DNA of 64,000 nucleotides. It comes from Alopecurus myosuroides. Its lineage: Eukaryota > Streptophyta > Magnoliopsida > Poales > Poaceae. Shown here one piece after another: positions 1 through 10,386 of the stretch. Position numbers and translations under genes: made by a program. How positions within the stretch are numbered: position 1 is the first letter of the stretch; every line of letters starts with the position of its first letter. The stretch spans positions 238,377,437 to 238,441,436 of the forward strand of contig CM054062.1 of assembly GCA_028641055.1 (NCBI GenBank). The letters are read 5' to 3'. The notes under the pieces are model-generated. The model saw only the letters and a program-made list of their open reading frames with translations, had not been told where the DNA came from and made no database searches.

Positions 1-1355
1 TGAAAGGAAATTGGCTGCCAATTACATGATGATGACCTATAGTGGTAGAGTTACTCTCATAAACTCTATACTAACTTCAGTTGCTATGTTCACTATGGGC
101 TCTCTCAAATTACCAACTAGGATTATTGAACATATTGACAAGATTAGAAGGCACTGCTTGTGGAATAAAAAGGATGGTGACAATGAAAAATGTAATTATC
201 TTATTGCATGGAGAGAGGTCTGCAAGACCAAGAATAAAAGTGGTATGGGGGTTCTACATTTGAAAATCCAAAATGAGGCTTTGCTCCTTAAATATTTACA
301 TAAATTCTATGCTAAGGATGATACTCCCTGGATGCAGTTGTTGTGGAATACATTTTACACAGGGAAGGTGCCACATGCTTTGCAGCCTTGTGGTTCTTTT
401 TGGTGGCATGATGTGTTCAAGATAAACCCAATTTAAAGGGGGATCACTGCTGCAGAAATTGTCTCTGGCTCTAGTGTCCTTTTCTGGAAGGATTTGTTGC
501 TCAGCTCTGAACTTTCACAATCACACCCGAGAGCATTTTCGTTTGCCAGAGATGAGGACATTTCGGTTCAAAACTTCTTAACCTCTAGTGACTTGGGTGC
601 CCTTTTTCATCTGCCCCTCTCTCCACAGGCTCTGGATGAGATCAGGAATATTCAGCAAGCATCCTCTCACATTGTGATGTCCTTGGATACTGATAAGGAT
701 AATTGGGTTTTCAGTTGGGGGAATAGAAGCTACTCTTGCAGCAAGTTTTATCACTTTTGCTTCAGGAATATTAAACCACACCGGTCCTTTATTTGGCTCT
801 GAAAATCCAAGTTGACTCCAAAGATGAAATTCTTTGCCTGGCTACTCTTGTCTGACAGATTAAACACAAGAAACGTGCTATGTCGTCGCCACTATAATAT
901 TGGAGATGACTTCAATTGTTTTGTGTGTGTTATGGACACCGAATAGACTTTGGAGCACCTGTTTTTAGATGCCACTTTAGTTTGAGCTGTTGGAATTGCC
1001 TGAATATACATTGGTCCAATGAGGGTGATAGACTACTGATGATATCTCAAGCTAAGGATAATTGGAATAAACCCATGTTTATGGAGGTGATGGTTACTGC
1101 TTGTTGGGGCATTTGGAAAGAGAGAAACAATTTTCTCTTTGAAGGAATGCCACCGTCCTTGTCCTCTTGGAGAGAGAGATTCAAGGATGATTTTACTCTT
1201 TTATGTCATAGGACTAAGTCCTCTCTCCACCCTTTCATTAAATCCTTTTGTAATAAACATTTAAGTAGATCTTTTGCAGGGACTCCCTGCTTTGTATAGT
1301 TTGTAAATCCTGTAATTCCCTCTATTTTAATAAAGAAGCAGTAGGAGACTTTCCT
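1..1355 (+). mobile_element. 3' part of a LINE (non-LTR retrotransposon), degraded
   Basis: The first 436 bases encode the region after the reverse transcriptase fingers of a plant LINE: SGRVTLINSILTS followed by PTRIIEHIDKIRRHCLW. After a stop at 434-436 the same type of protein continues with SGSSVLFWKDLL, then a zinc-binding RT-associated segment (KFFAWLLLSDRLNTRN, about 826-872), and ends with CWGIWKERNNFLFEG before a stop near 1299. Frames are broken by stops and shifts, so it is not functional. A short 3' tail with TTTTAATAAAGAAG follows. The 5' part lies outside the window. It is a different LINE family from the copies at 11292 and 58530. Confidence 0.75.
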
Positions 1356-2530
1356 TATGTTACAAAGCTTCAAAAAAATCATCGATGTTATCTAACAATG
1401 TCAGAAATAAATTTCCGACATCCCGCAACATCTCATCCTCCCTTAATTTCTCTTTCATAACAACTCCAGAATAAATTCCGGCAGTAATAGAAACTTTTTC
1501 TATCACTCCGGGACATCTCATGCCCTCGTTATAAATAATCTCCGATATATAAAATATATCTATCACGCATAAACACCGTTCTGGTGATACTCCTAGTTAA
1601 TCTGGACCTCTACCGATATACACAAAAATAAACCCAAACTTAAGTGTGTTTCCCCTACATGTTCGATAGTGTGTGGACATGAAACTAGAAACTCTTTTCT
1701 TTTCAATAATCAATAGCGGGGCTGTGGACACCCATATTTACCCCCACATACTAAACGAATAAACTGTTGAACCTGTAGGTTATTATAGAAATCTCCCATT
1801 ACTCACCCGAGACTACTGATTCCAGTATTGCACGTGAAACAATCTCTGCTTCACTAATATCTTTGTCTTGTTTTGTTATTCGGTAAGTTTCCTCTTTCTT
1901 GTTACTATATTACGATATCCCACATAATGTATCATCATCATGCATTGTCCGCAGAACTTATGGATATCAAGAATACCGAGTGGGCCCAGGTATGTATCTC
2001 TCTTTTTACGGAGGAGTGATTTCTATCTCCGAACATCAAGGTAATATACTCCTTTAGAATTACCTAGTAGCTACCTTTATGTTCACCCAGTTTATGGTGT
2101 GACTCTTGATAGCACCTAAGTAAAACCTCCAGAATATATTATCCTAATAACCTCATGGTCAAAGGATGCATTGTAATATAACCGCGATGTGATATGATTC
2201 TAAGGACAAAGATGTCTTAGTGGAATCTCTTAGCATATCAATCTACTTAGGGAATACCCAGCCATATTGTTCCCTTCTAACAATATGCTATTCATTGATG
2301 TTGAGATAAACAATATCCATAAACAGGAAAACATAATTATCAAACATCCAATAAATTAGTCGTAAAAGGCAAGACTAGTGTTTGTTTCTGTGTTCCTGTT
2401 ACTACACGTGAGCATGAGTTTTCCTCTTAATCTCATATTCAGGAACCACGTCAGTTATATCATAGTAATATGAATCATAATTATGAAACATATGCATAAA
2501 TATTATTGCCTTTTGGGCATACATCCAACA
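1356..2530 (-). mobile_element. Degraded Copia LTR of the Angela/BARE type, minus strand
   Basis: Read on the minus strand, the stretch starts at 2530 with TGTTGGATGTATGCCC, close to the start of Angela/BARE-type LTRs. Further in it has pieces typical of that LTR: a GGGCCCACTCGGTA block near 1980-1990 and a CACTTAAGTTTGGG block near 1635-1650. The LTR is highly diverged. No coding region, second LTR or target duplication is visible, so it is a solo or truncated LTR. Family assignment is from memory of the consensus. The 3' boundary near 1356 is approximate. Confidence 0.5.
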
Positions 2531-2950
2531 ACCCAAGATTGTGGTGACCTCGGGAGCCTCCAATTAAGTTGTGGATGTGTGCCTCGAGATTGAAGGTTAC
2601 TAATAGTGGAAGGTGAACTAGTCCTTTGTTGCGAGGTTCATCGGAGAATAGGCTGAGACCTTTGTGGCATTGAGTAGGCCTGATGTGGCGAGCTCATACC
2701 CCTCCAACGAGACGTACTCCCCTCAAAAGGAGGAACTCAGGAATACATCATCGTCTCCGTGTGCCTCGGTTATTTTTATACCCGAGCTATTTACTTATGC
2801 ACTTTGCATTGTGATAGCCTTCGTGGTTGAAGTCATATATCTTGCTATCACTTTGTTCTTGTCTTGCCTAGTTTATTTTCGTATTTAGCATACCTTAACC
2901 GAAAAAGTTTTAAATCGCCTATTCACCTCCTCTGTAGGCGACATCGTTTG
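2531..2950 (+). repeat. Probable fragment of another LTR retrotransposon
   Basis: Directly abutting the Copia LTR is a non-coding stretch with phrases common in grass LTR ends: GACCTCGGGAGCCTCC near 2548, and CGCCTATTCACCTCCTC followed by TAGGCGACATC near 2917-2944. No paired LTR, primer site or duplication is visible. The family cannot be named by eye. Confidence 0.3.
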
Positions 2951-3297
2951 TCCTTTTACTGCCGCCCACGCGGACCTAGCAGTCCGGCGAGCGGTGCTTC
3001 CATACCGCACGTGTGGATACCGATAGAGGTGCTGCATCTGTAGCATTTGGACGAGCTTCCAAGAGGAGCTGTTTGTGGGAGTGATGGAGGATTCGTACGA
3101 CTACCCTGCCCGACCCGCTTCATTGAGATCGGCACCGCGCGTCTAGTGGTAATGCTGTGATCTATACCTGCAGCAGATCTTGGTTGACGCGGTAGAAAAT
3201 TTTGTTTTGCGCTACTGTAGCCTACCCGTTTTCCTACACCGATTGGCTCCTTCGCTACTTTGATTGTCTCCTCTGCGGACGCCATGGTGGTGAGGCG

Positions 3298-3331
<34 letters not shown>

Positions 3332-3771
3332 GGGCGAGATGACGGTTGACGAGCTGGGCTGGTGTTGGAGTTCAAGAACCAGCCTTTGGAGCAACACGCG
3401 AGCGACCACCATTGGTCTGCCGTAATCCTTGGCCACGAGTTGGCCCCTCAAGCCGGAGACTTTGTCAAAGGGTGTTTCAACCTCCTCTGAGAGACCCTTG
3501 AGGTTAGGTGTCGAGGGCTTTGCCGAGACCGAGACAAGTGGTGCCGTCCCCGTCGACGTTCATGGCTGCAACGTGCTGATCTCCGCGCTCCATGGTGGAG
3601 AAGAAGGGTCACATTGCGATTTCTCAATTTCATCAAGGTCCTCTTTACAATTGCTAGGGACACATGTGTAATTTTTCTATTTCCTGGGGTCATTTGTATT
3701 AACTTGTACCTCCACCATTGTTACTAAAAATGGTTCTAACCCCTTTGGGGCACTCCGTGTTAAAAAAAAAA
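2951..3771. other. GC-rich stretch without a convincing gene
   Basis: GC-rich sequence with overlapping open frames on both strands. The longest minus-strand frame (3375 down to 2956) owes its poly-proline run to the homopolymer at 3299-3330, and I recognise no domain in it. Possibly transposon-derived. No promoter, splice pattern or homologue supports a gene. Confidence 0.3.
3299..3330 (+). repeat. Poly-G tract of 32 bases
   Basis: An uninterrupted run of 32 G residues. Such tracts are length-unstable, can form G-quadruplexes, and are often mis-sized in assembly, so the exact length is uncertain. Confidence 0.9.
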
Positions 3772-4027
3772 CTTCCTCCATTCTAAAGTAGTGGAAGTTC
3801 TGTATTTATCCTAAGTCAAACTTTTTTAAGTTAGAATAAACTTATAGAAAAATGTGCTAATATCAACCGCTATAAATCTGAATAATAGAAAAAATATTAT
3901 TTTATGATAAATAAATCTTATAAAGCTAAATTAGTGTTATATACGTTGATATATTTTTATATAAAAGTGATCATACTTAAAGTATAGTGCAGATCTGAAA
4001 TTTTAATTATTTTAGATGCGGAGGGGA
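3772..4027. mobile_element. Stowaway-type MITE (Tc1/mariner), degenerate
   Basis: The left end reads CTTCCTCCATTCTAAAGTA. The right end, on the other strand, reads TCCCCTCCGCATCTAAAATA. Both resemble the Stowaway terminal repeat CTCCCTCCGTTCCTAAATA. The interior is AT-rich with no ORF and is about 256 bp, a normal Stowaway size. The TA target duplication is no longer clear. It ends about 220 bp before the NPF-A start codon, so it bounds the proximal promoter of that gene. Confidence 0.7.
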
Positions 4028-4142
4028 TTGTATTCTGTTGAAAAAGAACTAGTGTCCTATCGCGTGGTACACGTGACAAAAAAAAAAAGGAACTAGTGTC
4101 CTGTATTCAGTAGGATAATAGGAAGCTGTAGGCGGTAGCAGT

Positions 4143-4248
4143 AGCAGAGTCAAACATGTTGCTTCGTCTCCCTGCTTCTGTTTCATCGAGCCTCCGAATG
4201 TCCCGTTGAACGGAACATCAAGCCTTCGGATCTTCCAAAGCTGCATTC
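4143..4248 (+). promoter_or_regulatory. 5' leader of NPF-A, conserved in NPF-B
   Basis: Two blocks are shared with the sequence before NPF-B. One is AGCAGAGTCAAAC followed by TGTTGCTTCGTCTCCCTGC (4143-4177, compare 14453-14487). The other is TTCCAAAGCTGCATTCATGG, which runs into the start codon (4233-4252, compare 14621-14640). Conservation here, when flanking DNA is unrelated, suggests a 5' UTR or core promoter copied with the gene. No unambiguous TATA box was identified. Two copies of GAACTAGTGTCCT lie just upstream. Confidence 0.55.
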
Positions 4249-7200
4249 ATGGGGTCGGCGGTGGAGGACGAGGCGGAGAAGCAGAGCCTGCTAGTGCGCG
4301 CGTCGCAACCGGAGGTATTCCCGTCTTCTCATTTCCTCTCCATGGAATCTTTGGTCTTTCTGCTTGTTTGTTCTAGGCTTCTACCTGTGTTATCCCCCTT
4401 TAATTTATTTTATTTTGGCTACGAAAGAGGACAAAAAGTGCCTCAGACTTCTCAGTTATGGGTTCCTTGGGTTCGCGCAGAGCTGGTCCAGATTAAAATG
4501 CACTTCTTTGATTGGCTCCTGCAAAATACTGAATTGGCACAGAACCAAAAACGAAGGGAAAAATATTTAGATGAGTTAAATACATCGGTAGTACTCCCTT
4601 AGAGCATGTCTAACAGGCCCCGTATCACGCGAGCGCCCCGTAAAATTCCGGCGGCATACGGGGTGCGGGCCAAAACGGCCGTCTAGCACGCCCCGTATGC
4701 GGCCTGGCCCGTAGGAAAAATTTACGGGGCCTGCCAAACCGCCCCCGCCGCCCCCTACAAGTAGAGGGTGAGGGTCGGGGTGGGGGTCCAACCCCCCATC
4801 CGCAACCCTAGCTCCGCCGCGCGCCGCCGCAGCTCCGGCGAGAAATTACGTGCGCGCCGCCGCCGCATTCCAAGCGCCTTCACCGCGATGAGCTCCCCCG
4901 ACGCTTCCGGCTCCTCCACCGCCCGCTCCAAGCGCCGCCGCGAGCCGGAGACGCTCGAGGAGGCGTGGCGGCTCCACTGCAAACATTCCGTTGCAGGGAG
5001 CCGCCGCGGCGCCAGGAAGTACGAGGCGTGGCCGCAGGCCTACGCCCCGGGCGGGAGATACTACACCGATGACCCGCCGCCGCGCCCGATGTGCGGCCCC
5101 CAATTCGCCAAATGGCGCGCGGGGTGGGAGCTGCAGCAGCAGTTCAAGCGCGGCGGCGACGGCGCAAGCGGCAGCGGAGGAGGAGGCGCGGCGACAGCGC
5201 AGGAGGAGGAGTTACCGGCGACAGAGGAGGAGGAGGAGGCCGCCTTCGCGGCGGCGGTCGAGCTTTCGAAGATGGAAGCAGAGGCCGCGACGCGGGCGGA
5301 AGCGGAGGAGGAGGCGAAGGCCGTCGCCGACGTCGAGCAGTTCAAGGCGATGGAGGCTTCCGGCCCCGTCGTCTTCCTAGACTAGATTAGGTTAGGAGTT
5401 CATGTTCGAGCAGTTCATGTAGCAATGGTGATCTTCTGATGAATGAAATCGAGTTTATCTTCTCTCCCGCGTAGTTCGAATTCAAACATACGGGGCGGAG
5501 ATAGGGGGACTGCTAGACGAACTTCTAAATCTTAGCACGGATTTTCCTAGATTTCCTGTACAGGGCACTCTACACGCGATTTAGGGGGCGAAATTTTAAG
5601 GGTCCTGTTAGACATGCTCTTAGTCGCGGACTCACCCTTCATACACACAAACTAAGGGGTAAATTCTGCGCGACTAAGGGCGAGTCCGCGAGAACGAGAT
5701 TGGCTCCCCGCTCATCATGCACACAAACTCGCGTGCCTGCCATGGGCGCCGCAGCTCTGCTGCGACGAGGAGGGAGGTGGCGAGGAGCTTCAGACCTGAG
5801 CGCGTGCGCGGTGCCGCCGTAGTGCTCGTCGTCTACGGCAGGCCCGCCCTGCAACGTCGCGTTGTTGCCGCCGCACGAGGAGAACGGCGGTGCATGTGTC
5901 TCCAGGTAGCAGACAAGGCGCGGCGGCCCGCGGCCCCGTTGCTTCTTCCGTTCGTGGGCTCCGAGTGCTCGCACAGAGCACGACGCCGCGACGATGACCA
6001 GGCGCGGCGGCCCGCGCCCCCGTTACATCTTCTGTCCGTGGGTTCCGAGTGCTCGCGCAGAGCACGATGCCGCCGCGCGCCGCGACGATGACCACACCAC
6101 CTGCGGGGGCGCTATGGCGGAGACGAGGTAGTTACGGGCGAGGGCGGGGGACTGGGAGAGGCGTAGGAGGAAGGCATGGATGCGGGCAGCCGCGCTGATG
6201 GCCAGCATAGCAGCGAATCGCCATGCAGAGCTCGCAGTTGATCGTATCGAGGGGCGGTGGGAGGTTGGGTATGATTTTTTATTTTTGAAATAAGGGATGA
6301 AATTTTAGAGGAAGAGGTGAGACTGGCATGTGGGCCCACAGCCTGTCTGAGGGGGTTATTTGCTAATTATTGCGCTCTGTCCACAGCTCAGGGGTCATGT
6401 GACACTGACCATGGGTCCCACAAAATGCCACATCATCAAATACACCGCCGCAGCTAACGCGATGACCGTATGTGACACCCCAACGCGTCTTGAATGACCG
6501 TAAAAACGCATTCTCTGTGTATGATGACCGGAATGATTTTGGTCGATAAGTTTAAGTACCACGAGTGTATTTAACTCTATTTAGATGGGCCCCGCAGAGA
6601 GGGGAGCCGCTTTAGAATCCTGGTGCACTTTGGATTGGATATACTCAACCCGTCTCATATTAAGTATCGTAAAAGTGGGTAAAAATGTATTTGTCAAATT
6701 TTGCGAACAGCGGGAGTATTCCATTGGATCACGACGAAATTTTAAGTTTGGACATCGATTTACTTGTAGAAACTACTTACATAACTGGATCTTCTTGTTG
6801 CTGTGAAATTTGCCGACGTTGACTTGCTTCAGAGGTCTGATGGTTGATTTGACGGGTACAATCTTTGTGGTCTGATTCAAACAGACAGAGTGGAACGGGT
6901 TACACACTTGACTAAACAAGCACGACTATCTGTTCTTGTTATATTTTGGATAACCGTCCATTTCGAACTTTCAATCAACTTTACCCACGAAAGATAAACT
7001 TTTTTTGGGGGGAAAGGGCAAACTTTGAAACTCGGCACTGCTCACCGATCCAGGCCAAGAAAAGGGTAAATTTTGTTGTATTTTGGCATGGGCAAAAAAT
7101 ACAATCTGCCAAGATTTTAAAATTTTGAAACTCGGCCCCGTCCACCTATCCAGATTTGTGATTTGTCTTTTTTGCCCAGGCCAAAATATAGTAAATTTTG

Positions 7201-10200
7201 TATTGAAAATTTGCACAGTGGTAGATTTCAATATTATCTCCACCTATAATTTTTGTTTCGATTTATTTAAAACAAAGAAATGCATATTTCAATTATTTTT
7301 GAAAAACGGCCTACATGTAACTCGAGCTACATATAGCTTCACTCCTCCACTACTTGATTTTTCCTAAAGATCAATGGTCTTCAGCAATAGTTGTAGTAGT
7401 TCGTAGTAAAGGAACATTAAATGAAGTTGTTTGCTGTGTGAAATGTTCAACTGTCTAAATCAATGATTCCTGTCGGAAGATAATCCTTTTTTTTTTCATA
7501 ATAATTTACCTATCAATGCCATAGTAATACTATTTTAGTGCACATTTCTCTACTGGCAGAATATTTGCAAAGTTAGATGGGCGAGAGTTATAATTATAGT
7601 TAATTTTGTTTACTATGAAATGTAGAATACTGCAGAATATACAGGTGATGGATCTGTTTGCATTAGTGGGCATCCTGCTTCCAGAAAGCATACAGGGAAC
7701 TGGAAGGCTTCCTCCTTAACCATAGGTTAGTACTGGAAAGTAGTGCTCATTTCTAATCAACCTCCTATTGGAAGAATTGTAAGCATTTTTTTAAGAATAA
7801 ATACTTGAACAATGACACTTATACTTCACATTTAACCGTCCATATACATACCAAGTCTCAACAGTGTTATGAAAATATTTCGCTTCTTCAGATACTGAAC
7901 AAAATTCTTGTCGAATTTATATTGAATTTTACGCCCGTGTTCTGTATTCAATGCGACATCCAACTGAAATCAATCAGTTTTGTTGCAGTTTGTTCATTTT
8001 GCTGTTACCTGGCATATTCTTCAATCGGAAAAAACCTAGTCAGTTATCTCACAGAAGTCCTACATGAAACAAATGTGGCTGCTGCAAGAGATGTTGACAC
8101 TTGGAAAGGTACTAGCTATCTCGCGCCTCTGGTTGGAGCCATCATTGCTGATTCATATCTGGGGAAGTACCGGACAGCTTGGATCTCCTGCACGGTTTTC
8201 ATTATTGTAAGTGCTAATCATTTAGAAAAGAGATCCTGTCTACGCTGCGAGAGTAGAAACTTTATTTTTAGTACATGATATCATGATGTTCTGATGGATT
8301 AATGATACAAATGCCACTAGTGGTGTTTTTCTTTTCTTTTCTTGGCCTCGTCACTGGCTGGTGCAGCGCTAACATTGCAGATCCCTGCAATTGTTAGTTG
8401 TCCGCGCTTTCTTCTTAATACAAAATGACACACTGTCTAGCGCACGTTCGACAAAAACATATGCCACTGGTTTCTGGTGTTAAGTCTTCAGATGGACCAA
8501 TGCATTGTTATAATATGAGATGTGATTCAACACATTTTTTCTCTTTTTCTCTCGAACAAGCATCTAAATGTGTTTAAGTTTTGATTAGGTCATTAGGATA
8601 AGAAAGCAAATATTATGCAAAGTTATATCATCAGAAGAAGCATAGCCATCTTAACATGTTTGTTTACCTTTTTTTCTTCATTTTGTCAATTTAGGGAATG
8701 ATGATGTTGCTTCTATCAGCAGCGCTTCCATTAATCTCAACTGGTCCTCACACTTGGACTGTCTGGGCAGACCCAGACTCTTCTCAGTACACCACCATAT
8801 TCTTCATTGGGTTGTACATGGTTGGTTTAGGGTATGGTGCACAGAGCCCTTGCGTTACATCCTTTGGAGCTGATCAATTTGACGACACTGATGAAGTGGA
8901 GAAAGCCAAAAAGAGCTCTTTCTTCAACTGGCAGTATTTCGCAAACAATGCTGGTTCGTTGATCTCGGGGATTTTTATTGTATGGGTTCAAGAACATGAA
9001 GGTTGGATCTGGGGTTTTACCATTTCTACAATATTTGTGACTTTTGGCACAGTTGTTTTTTTCTTGGGCTCCATTGTGTATAGATTTCAGAAACCTAGAG
9101 GAAGCCCTCTTGCAAGATTATGCCAGGTAATTGTTGCAGCTACTCGAAACTGCGATAAAGTTTTGCCACGTGATTCCTCAGATCTTTATGAGTTTATGGG
9201 GCAAGGTTCGGCAATCGAAGGCAGCCGAAAATTGGAGCATACAACTGGACTTGAGTAATGCTCTACACTAAGATTTCAACTCTTAAGTTTATATAATCTA
9301 TGCATTCACTTTTTGAGGTTCCAATCAAGTAGAGTTGTTTAGTTAATTCACATGAATATGATATTTTCAGCTATATTTTTAACTTATTCAATTGTCGCGA
9401 AGAAAAAAATCTTCACACCAGTGAAAGTTCTACAAATGGATGTGCTGAAATTGTACAAAACAAAAATACTTTTCCCTTATATTACAGTATTTATAGCAAG
9501 GTAGTAATCATCTTTTTTTCTCGTTCAGGTTCTTCGATAGAGCTGCAATTGTGACATTATCTGACTGTGAATCTCCTAGCCTACTTAATACATGGAAGAT
9601 TTGTACTGTCACTCAGGTGGAGGAGTTAAAGATTCTGATCAGAATGTTCCCAATTTGGGCTCCAATGGTATTGTTTGCTGCAGTTCAGGCACACCAGTTT
9701 ACAACATTTGTAGAGCAAGGGATCGTAATGGAGAGACACATCGGGTCTTTTGAAATACCGGCTGCATCCTTCCAATCTGTAGACAATATTACTGTCATTA
9801 TACTGGTTCCAGTTTATGAAAAAGTCCTTGTTCCAATATTCAGAAGATTCACTGGCAGAGCAAATGGCATTACAACTCTGCAGCGAATAGGGATTGGTTT
9901 ATTTTTCTCCATGTCCTCAATGGTGTTAGCAGCATTGGTGGAGAGTAAGCGGTTACAGATTGCACAGGCCGAAGGCTTGGTGCACCGCGAAGTAGCTGTT
10001 CCGATGAGCATCCTGTGGCAAGGACCCCAGTACTTCCTGCTAGGCGTCTCCGAGGTGTTCTCCAACATTGGGTTAACTGAATTTTTCTACGATGAATCCC
10101 CAGATTCCATGAGAAGCTTATCTATGGCATTCTCCATTGTTAACATCTCAGCTGGAAATTACCTTAGTTCATTTATCCATTCTCTTGTGCCGGTATTCAC

Positions 10201-10351
10201 AGCAAGAGGAGGCAGCCCAGGGTGGATACCTGATAACTTGAATGAAGGGCATTTGGATATGTTCTACCTGATGATGGCTGGTCTTAGCTTATTAAATATT
10301 TTTATGTTTGTATTCTGTGCTACGAGGTACAAATGTAAGAAGGCTTCTTGA
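4249..10351 (+). CDS. NPF-A: NRT1/PTR family (NPF8-like) transporter, divergent paralogue
   Basis: Predicted five-exon gene: 4249-4314, 7626-7725, 7989-8206, 8695-9254, 9529-10351. All introns are GT-AG, phases are consistent, and the product is 588 aa, a normal NPF length. NPF proteins are twelve-helix proton-coupled carriers of peptides, nitrate or hormones. The segment before helix 1 (EYTGDGSV) and later motifs [29 protein letters not shown] and [13 protein letters not shown] support the family and an NPF8-like placement. The start is the ATG shared with NPF-B. Two family hallmarks are gone. The helix-1 ExxER motif at residues 58-62 reads SFCCY, and the GGIKP motif reads GAQSP near residues 176-180, replacing the helix-4 lysine. 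The helix-10 glutamate (about 490) is kept. No stops, so it is probably expressed and altered in function. Intron 1 is enlarged to 3.3 kb by transposons. Confidence 0.9.
4602..5619. mobile_element. Non-autonomous PIF/Harbinger-like element in NPF-A intron 1
   Basis: A 1,018-bp element with terminal inverted repeats GAGCATGTCTAACAGG. Nineteen of the outer 20 bases match between the two ends. It is flanked by the 3-bp direct repeat TTA at 4599-4601 and 5620-5622. TTA/TAA duplications and short repeats of this type are the hallmark of PIF/Harbinger. It encodes no transposase but has a long GC-rich ORF (4888-5385). The paralogous intron 1 of NPF-B lacks it, so it inserted after the duplication or was lost from B. 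Confidence 0.8.
4888..5385 (+). CDS. Unidentified ORF carried by the Harbinger-like element (165 aa)
   Basis: Starts at MSSPDASGSS and ends VVFLD. Codons are very GC-rich, unlike the transporter exons around it. Visible segments are a basic stretch (SKRRREPETLEEAW, residues 14-27), a middle with YAPGGRYYTDDPPPRP, a glycine-rich linker, and an acidic alanine/glutamate-rich C-terminal half (EEEEEAAFAAAVELSKMEAEA) likely to be helical. The open frame extends upstream without a stop to 4768, but the internal ATG is the first convincing start. I recognise no domain with certainty. Similar ORFs occur in grass gene sets to my recollection, so it may be a transposon ORF rather than a captured host exon. 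It lies in the sense orientation inside an intron of NPF-A. Confidence 0.45.
   Translation: MSSPDASGSSTARSKRRREPETLEEAWRLHCKHSVAGSRRGARKYEAWPQAYAPGGRYYTDDPPPRPMCGPQFAKWRAGWELQQQFKRGGDGASGSGGGGAATAQEEELPATEEEEEAAFAAAVELSKMEAEAATRAEAEEEAKAVADVEQFKAMEASGPVVFLD
5624..5691. repeat. Imperfect hairpin next to the Harbinger-like element
   Basis: TCGCGGACTCACCCTT (5624-5639) faces AAGGGCGAGTCCGCGA (5676-5691). Fifteen of 16 positions pair and the loop is about 36 bases. It starts two bases after the element's target duplication. It could be the end of another inverted-repeat element or a chance fold. Confidence 0.5.
5916..6092 (+). repeat. 84-bp tandem duplication in NPF-A intron 1
   Basis: Unit one (5916-5999) and unit two (6000-6092) both run from AGGCGCGGCGGCCCGCG to CGACGATGACC, share GGTTCCGAGTGCTCG-like cores, and differ by scattered substitutions and a short insertion. 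The block is GC-rich and lies between the Harbinger-like element and intron sequence that aligns with NPF-B. Confidence 0.7.
6093..6643. other. Intron 1 of NPF-A: no gene; last part aligns with NPF-B intron
   Basis: No supported gene. 6100-6580 has no counterpart in NPF-B intron 1 and is probably inserted material of unknown type. From about 6605 (GCCGCTTTAGAATCC) it aligns with NPF-B intron 1 at about 15057, which marks ancestral intron DNA. Confidence 0.5.
6644..6716. mobile_element. 73-bp Stowaway-like MITE with empty site in the paralogue
   Basis: Flanked by TA at 6642-6643 and 6717-6718. The left end CTCAACCCGTCTCATATTAAG and the right end (other strand) CTCCCGCTGTTCGCAAAA resemble Stowaway ends. 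In NPF-B intron 1 the aligned sequence runs TTTGGATTGTATTCCATCGG (about 15081-15100) with no insert, so the paralogue gives the empty site. At 73 bp it is short and probably internally deleted. Confidence 0.7.
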
Positions 10352-10380
10352 AGCTTGCTGACCTTGGCATTGTAATGGGA

Positions 10381-10386
10381 AATAAA
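10381..10386 (+). terminator. Poly(A) signal of NPF-A
   Basis: AATAAA 30 bases after the NPF-A stop codon, at a plausible distance for the near-upstream element of plant 3' end formation. No transcript evidence is available. Confidence 0.5.

Noticed and set aside
2956..3451. Proline-rich minus-strand proteins (139 and 79 codons)
   Set aside because: The poly-proline run is only the 32-base G homopolymer read in different frames. No start context, splice site or domain supports a gene.
4249..4602. Continuous 117-codon ORF from the NPF-A start
   Set aside because: The first 22 codons are exon 1. The rest is intron read-through after the GT donor at 4315, as shown by the matching exon in NPF-B.
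4846..5345. Other-frame ORFs across the GC-rich Harbinger-like element
   Set aside because: High GC content suppresses stops in all frames. Only the 4888-5385 frame has a plausible start and a non-random composition.
5639..6339. Several arginine- or alanine-rich ORFs in NPF-A intron 1
   Set aside because: They overlap a tandem duplication and run in conflicting frames; no conserved domain and no NPF-B counterpart.
7805..8278. 157-codon ORF treated as a separate gene
   Set aside because: It is exon 3 of NPF-A (7989-8206) with intron sequence on both sides.
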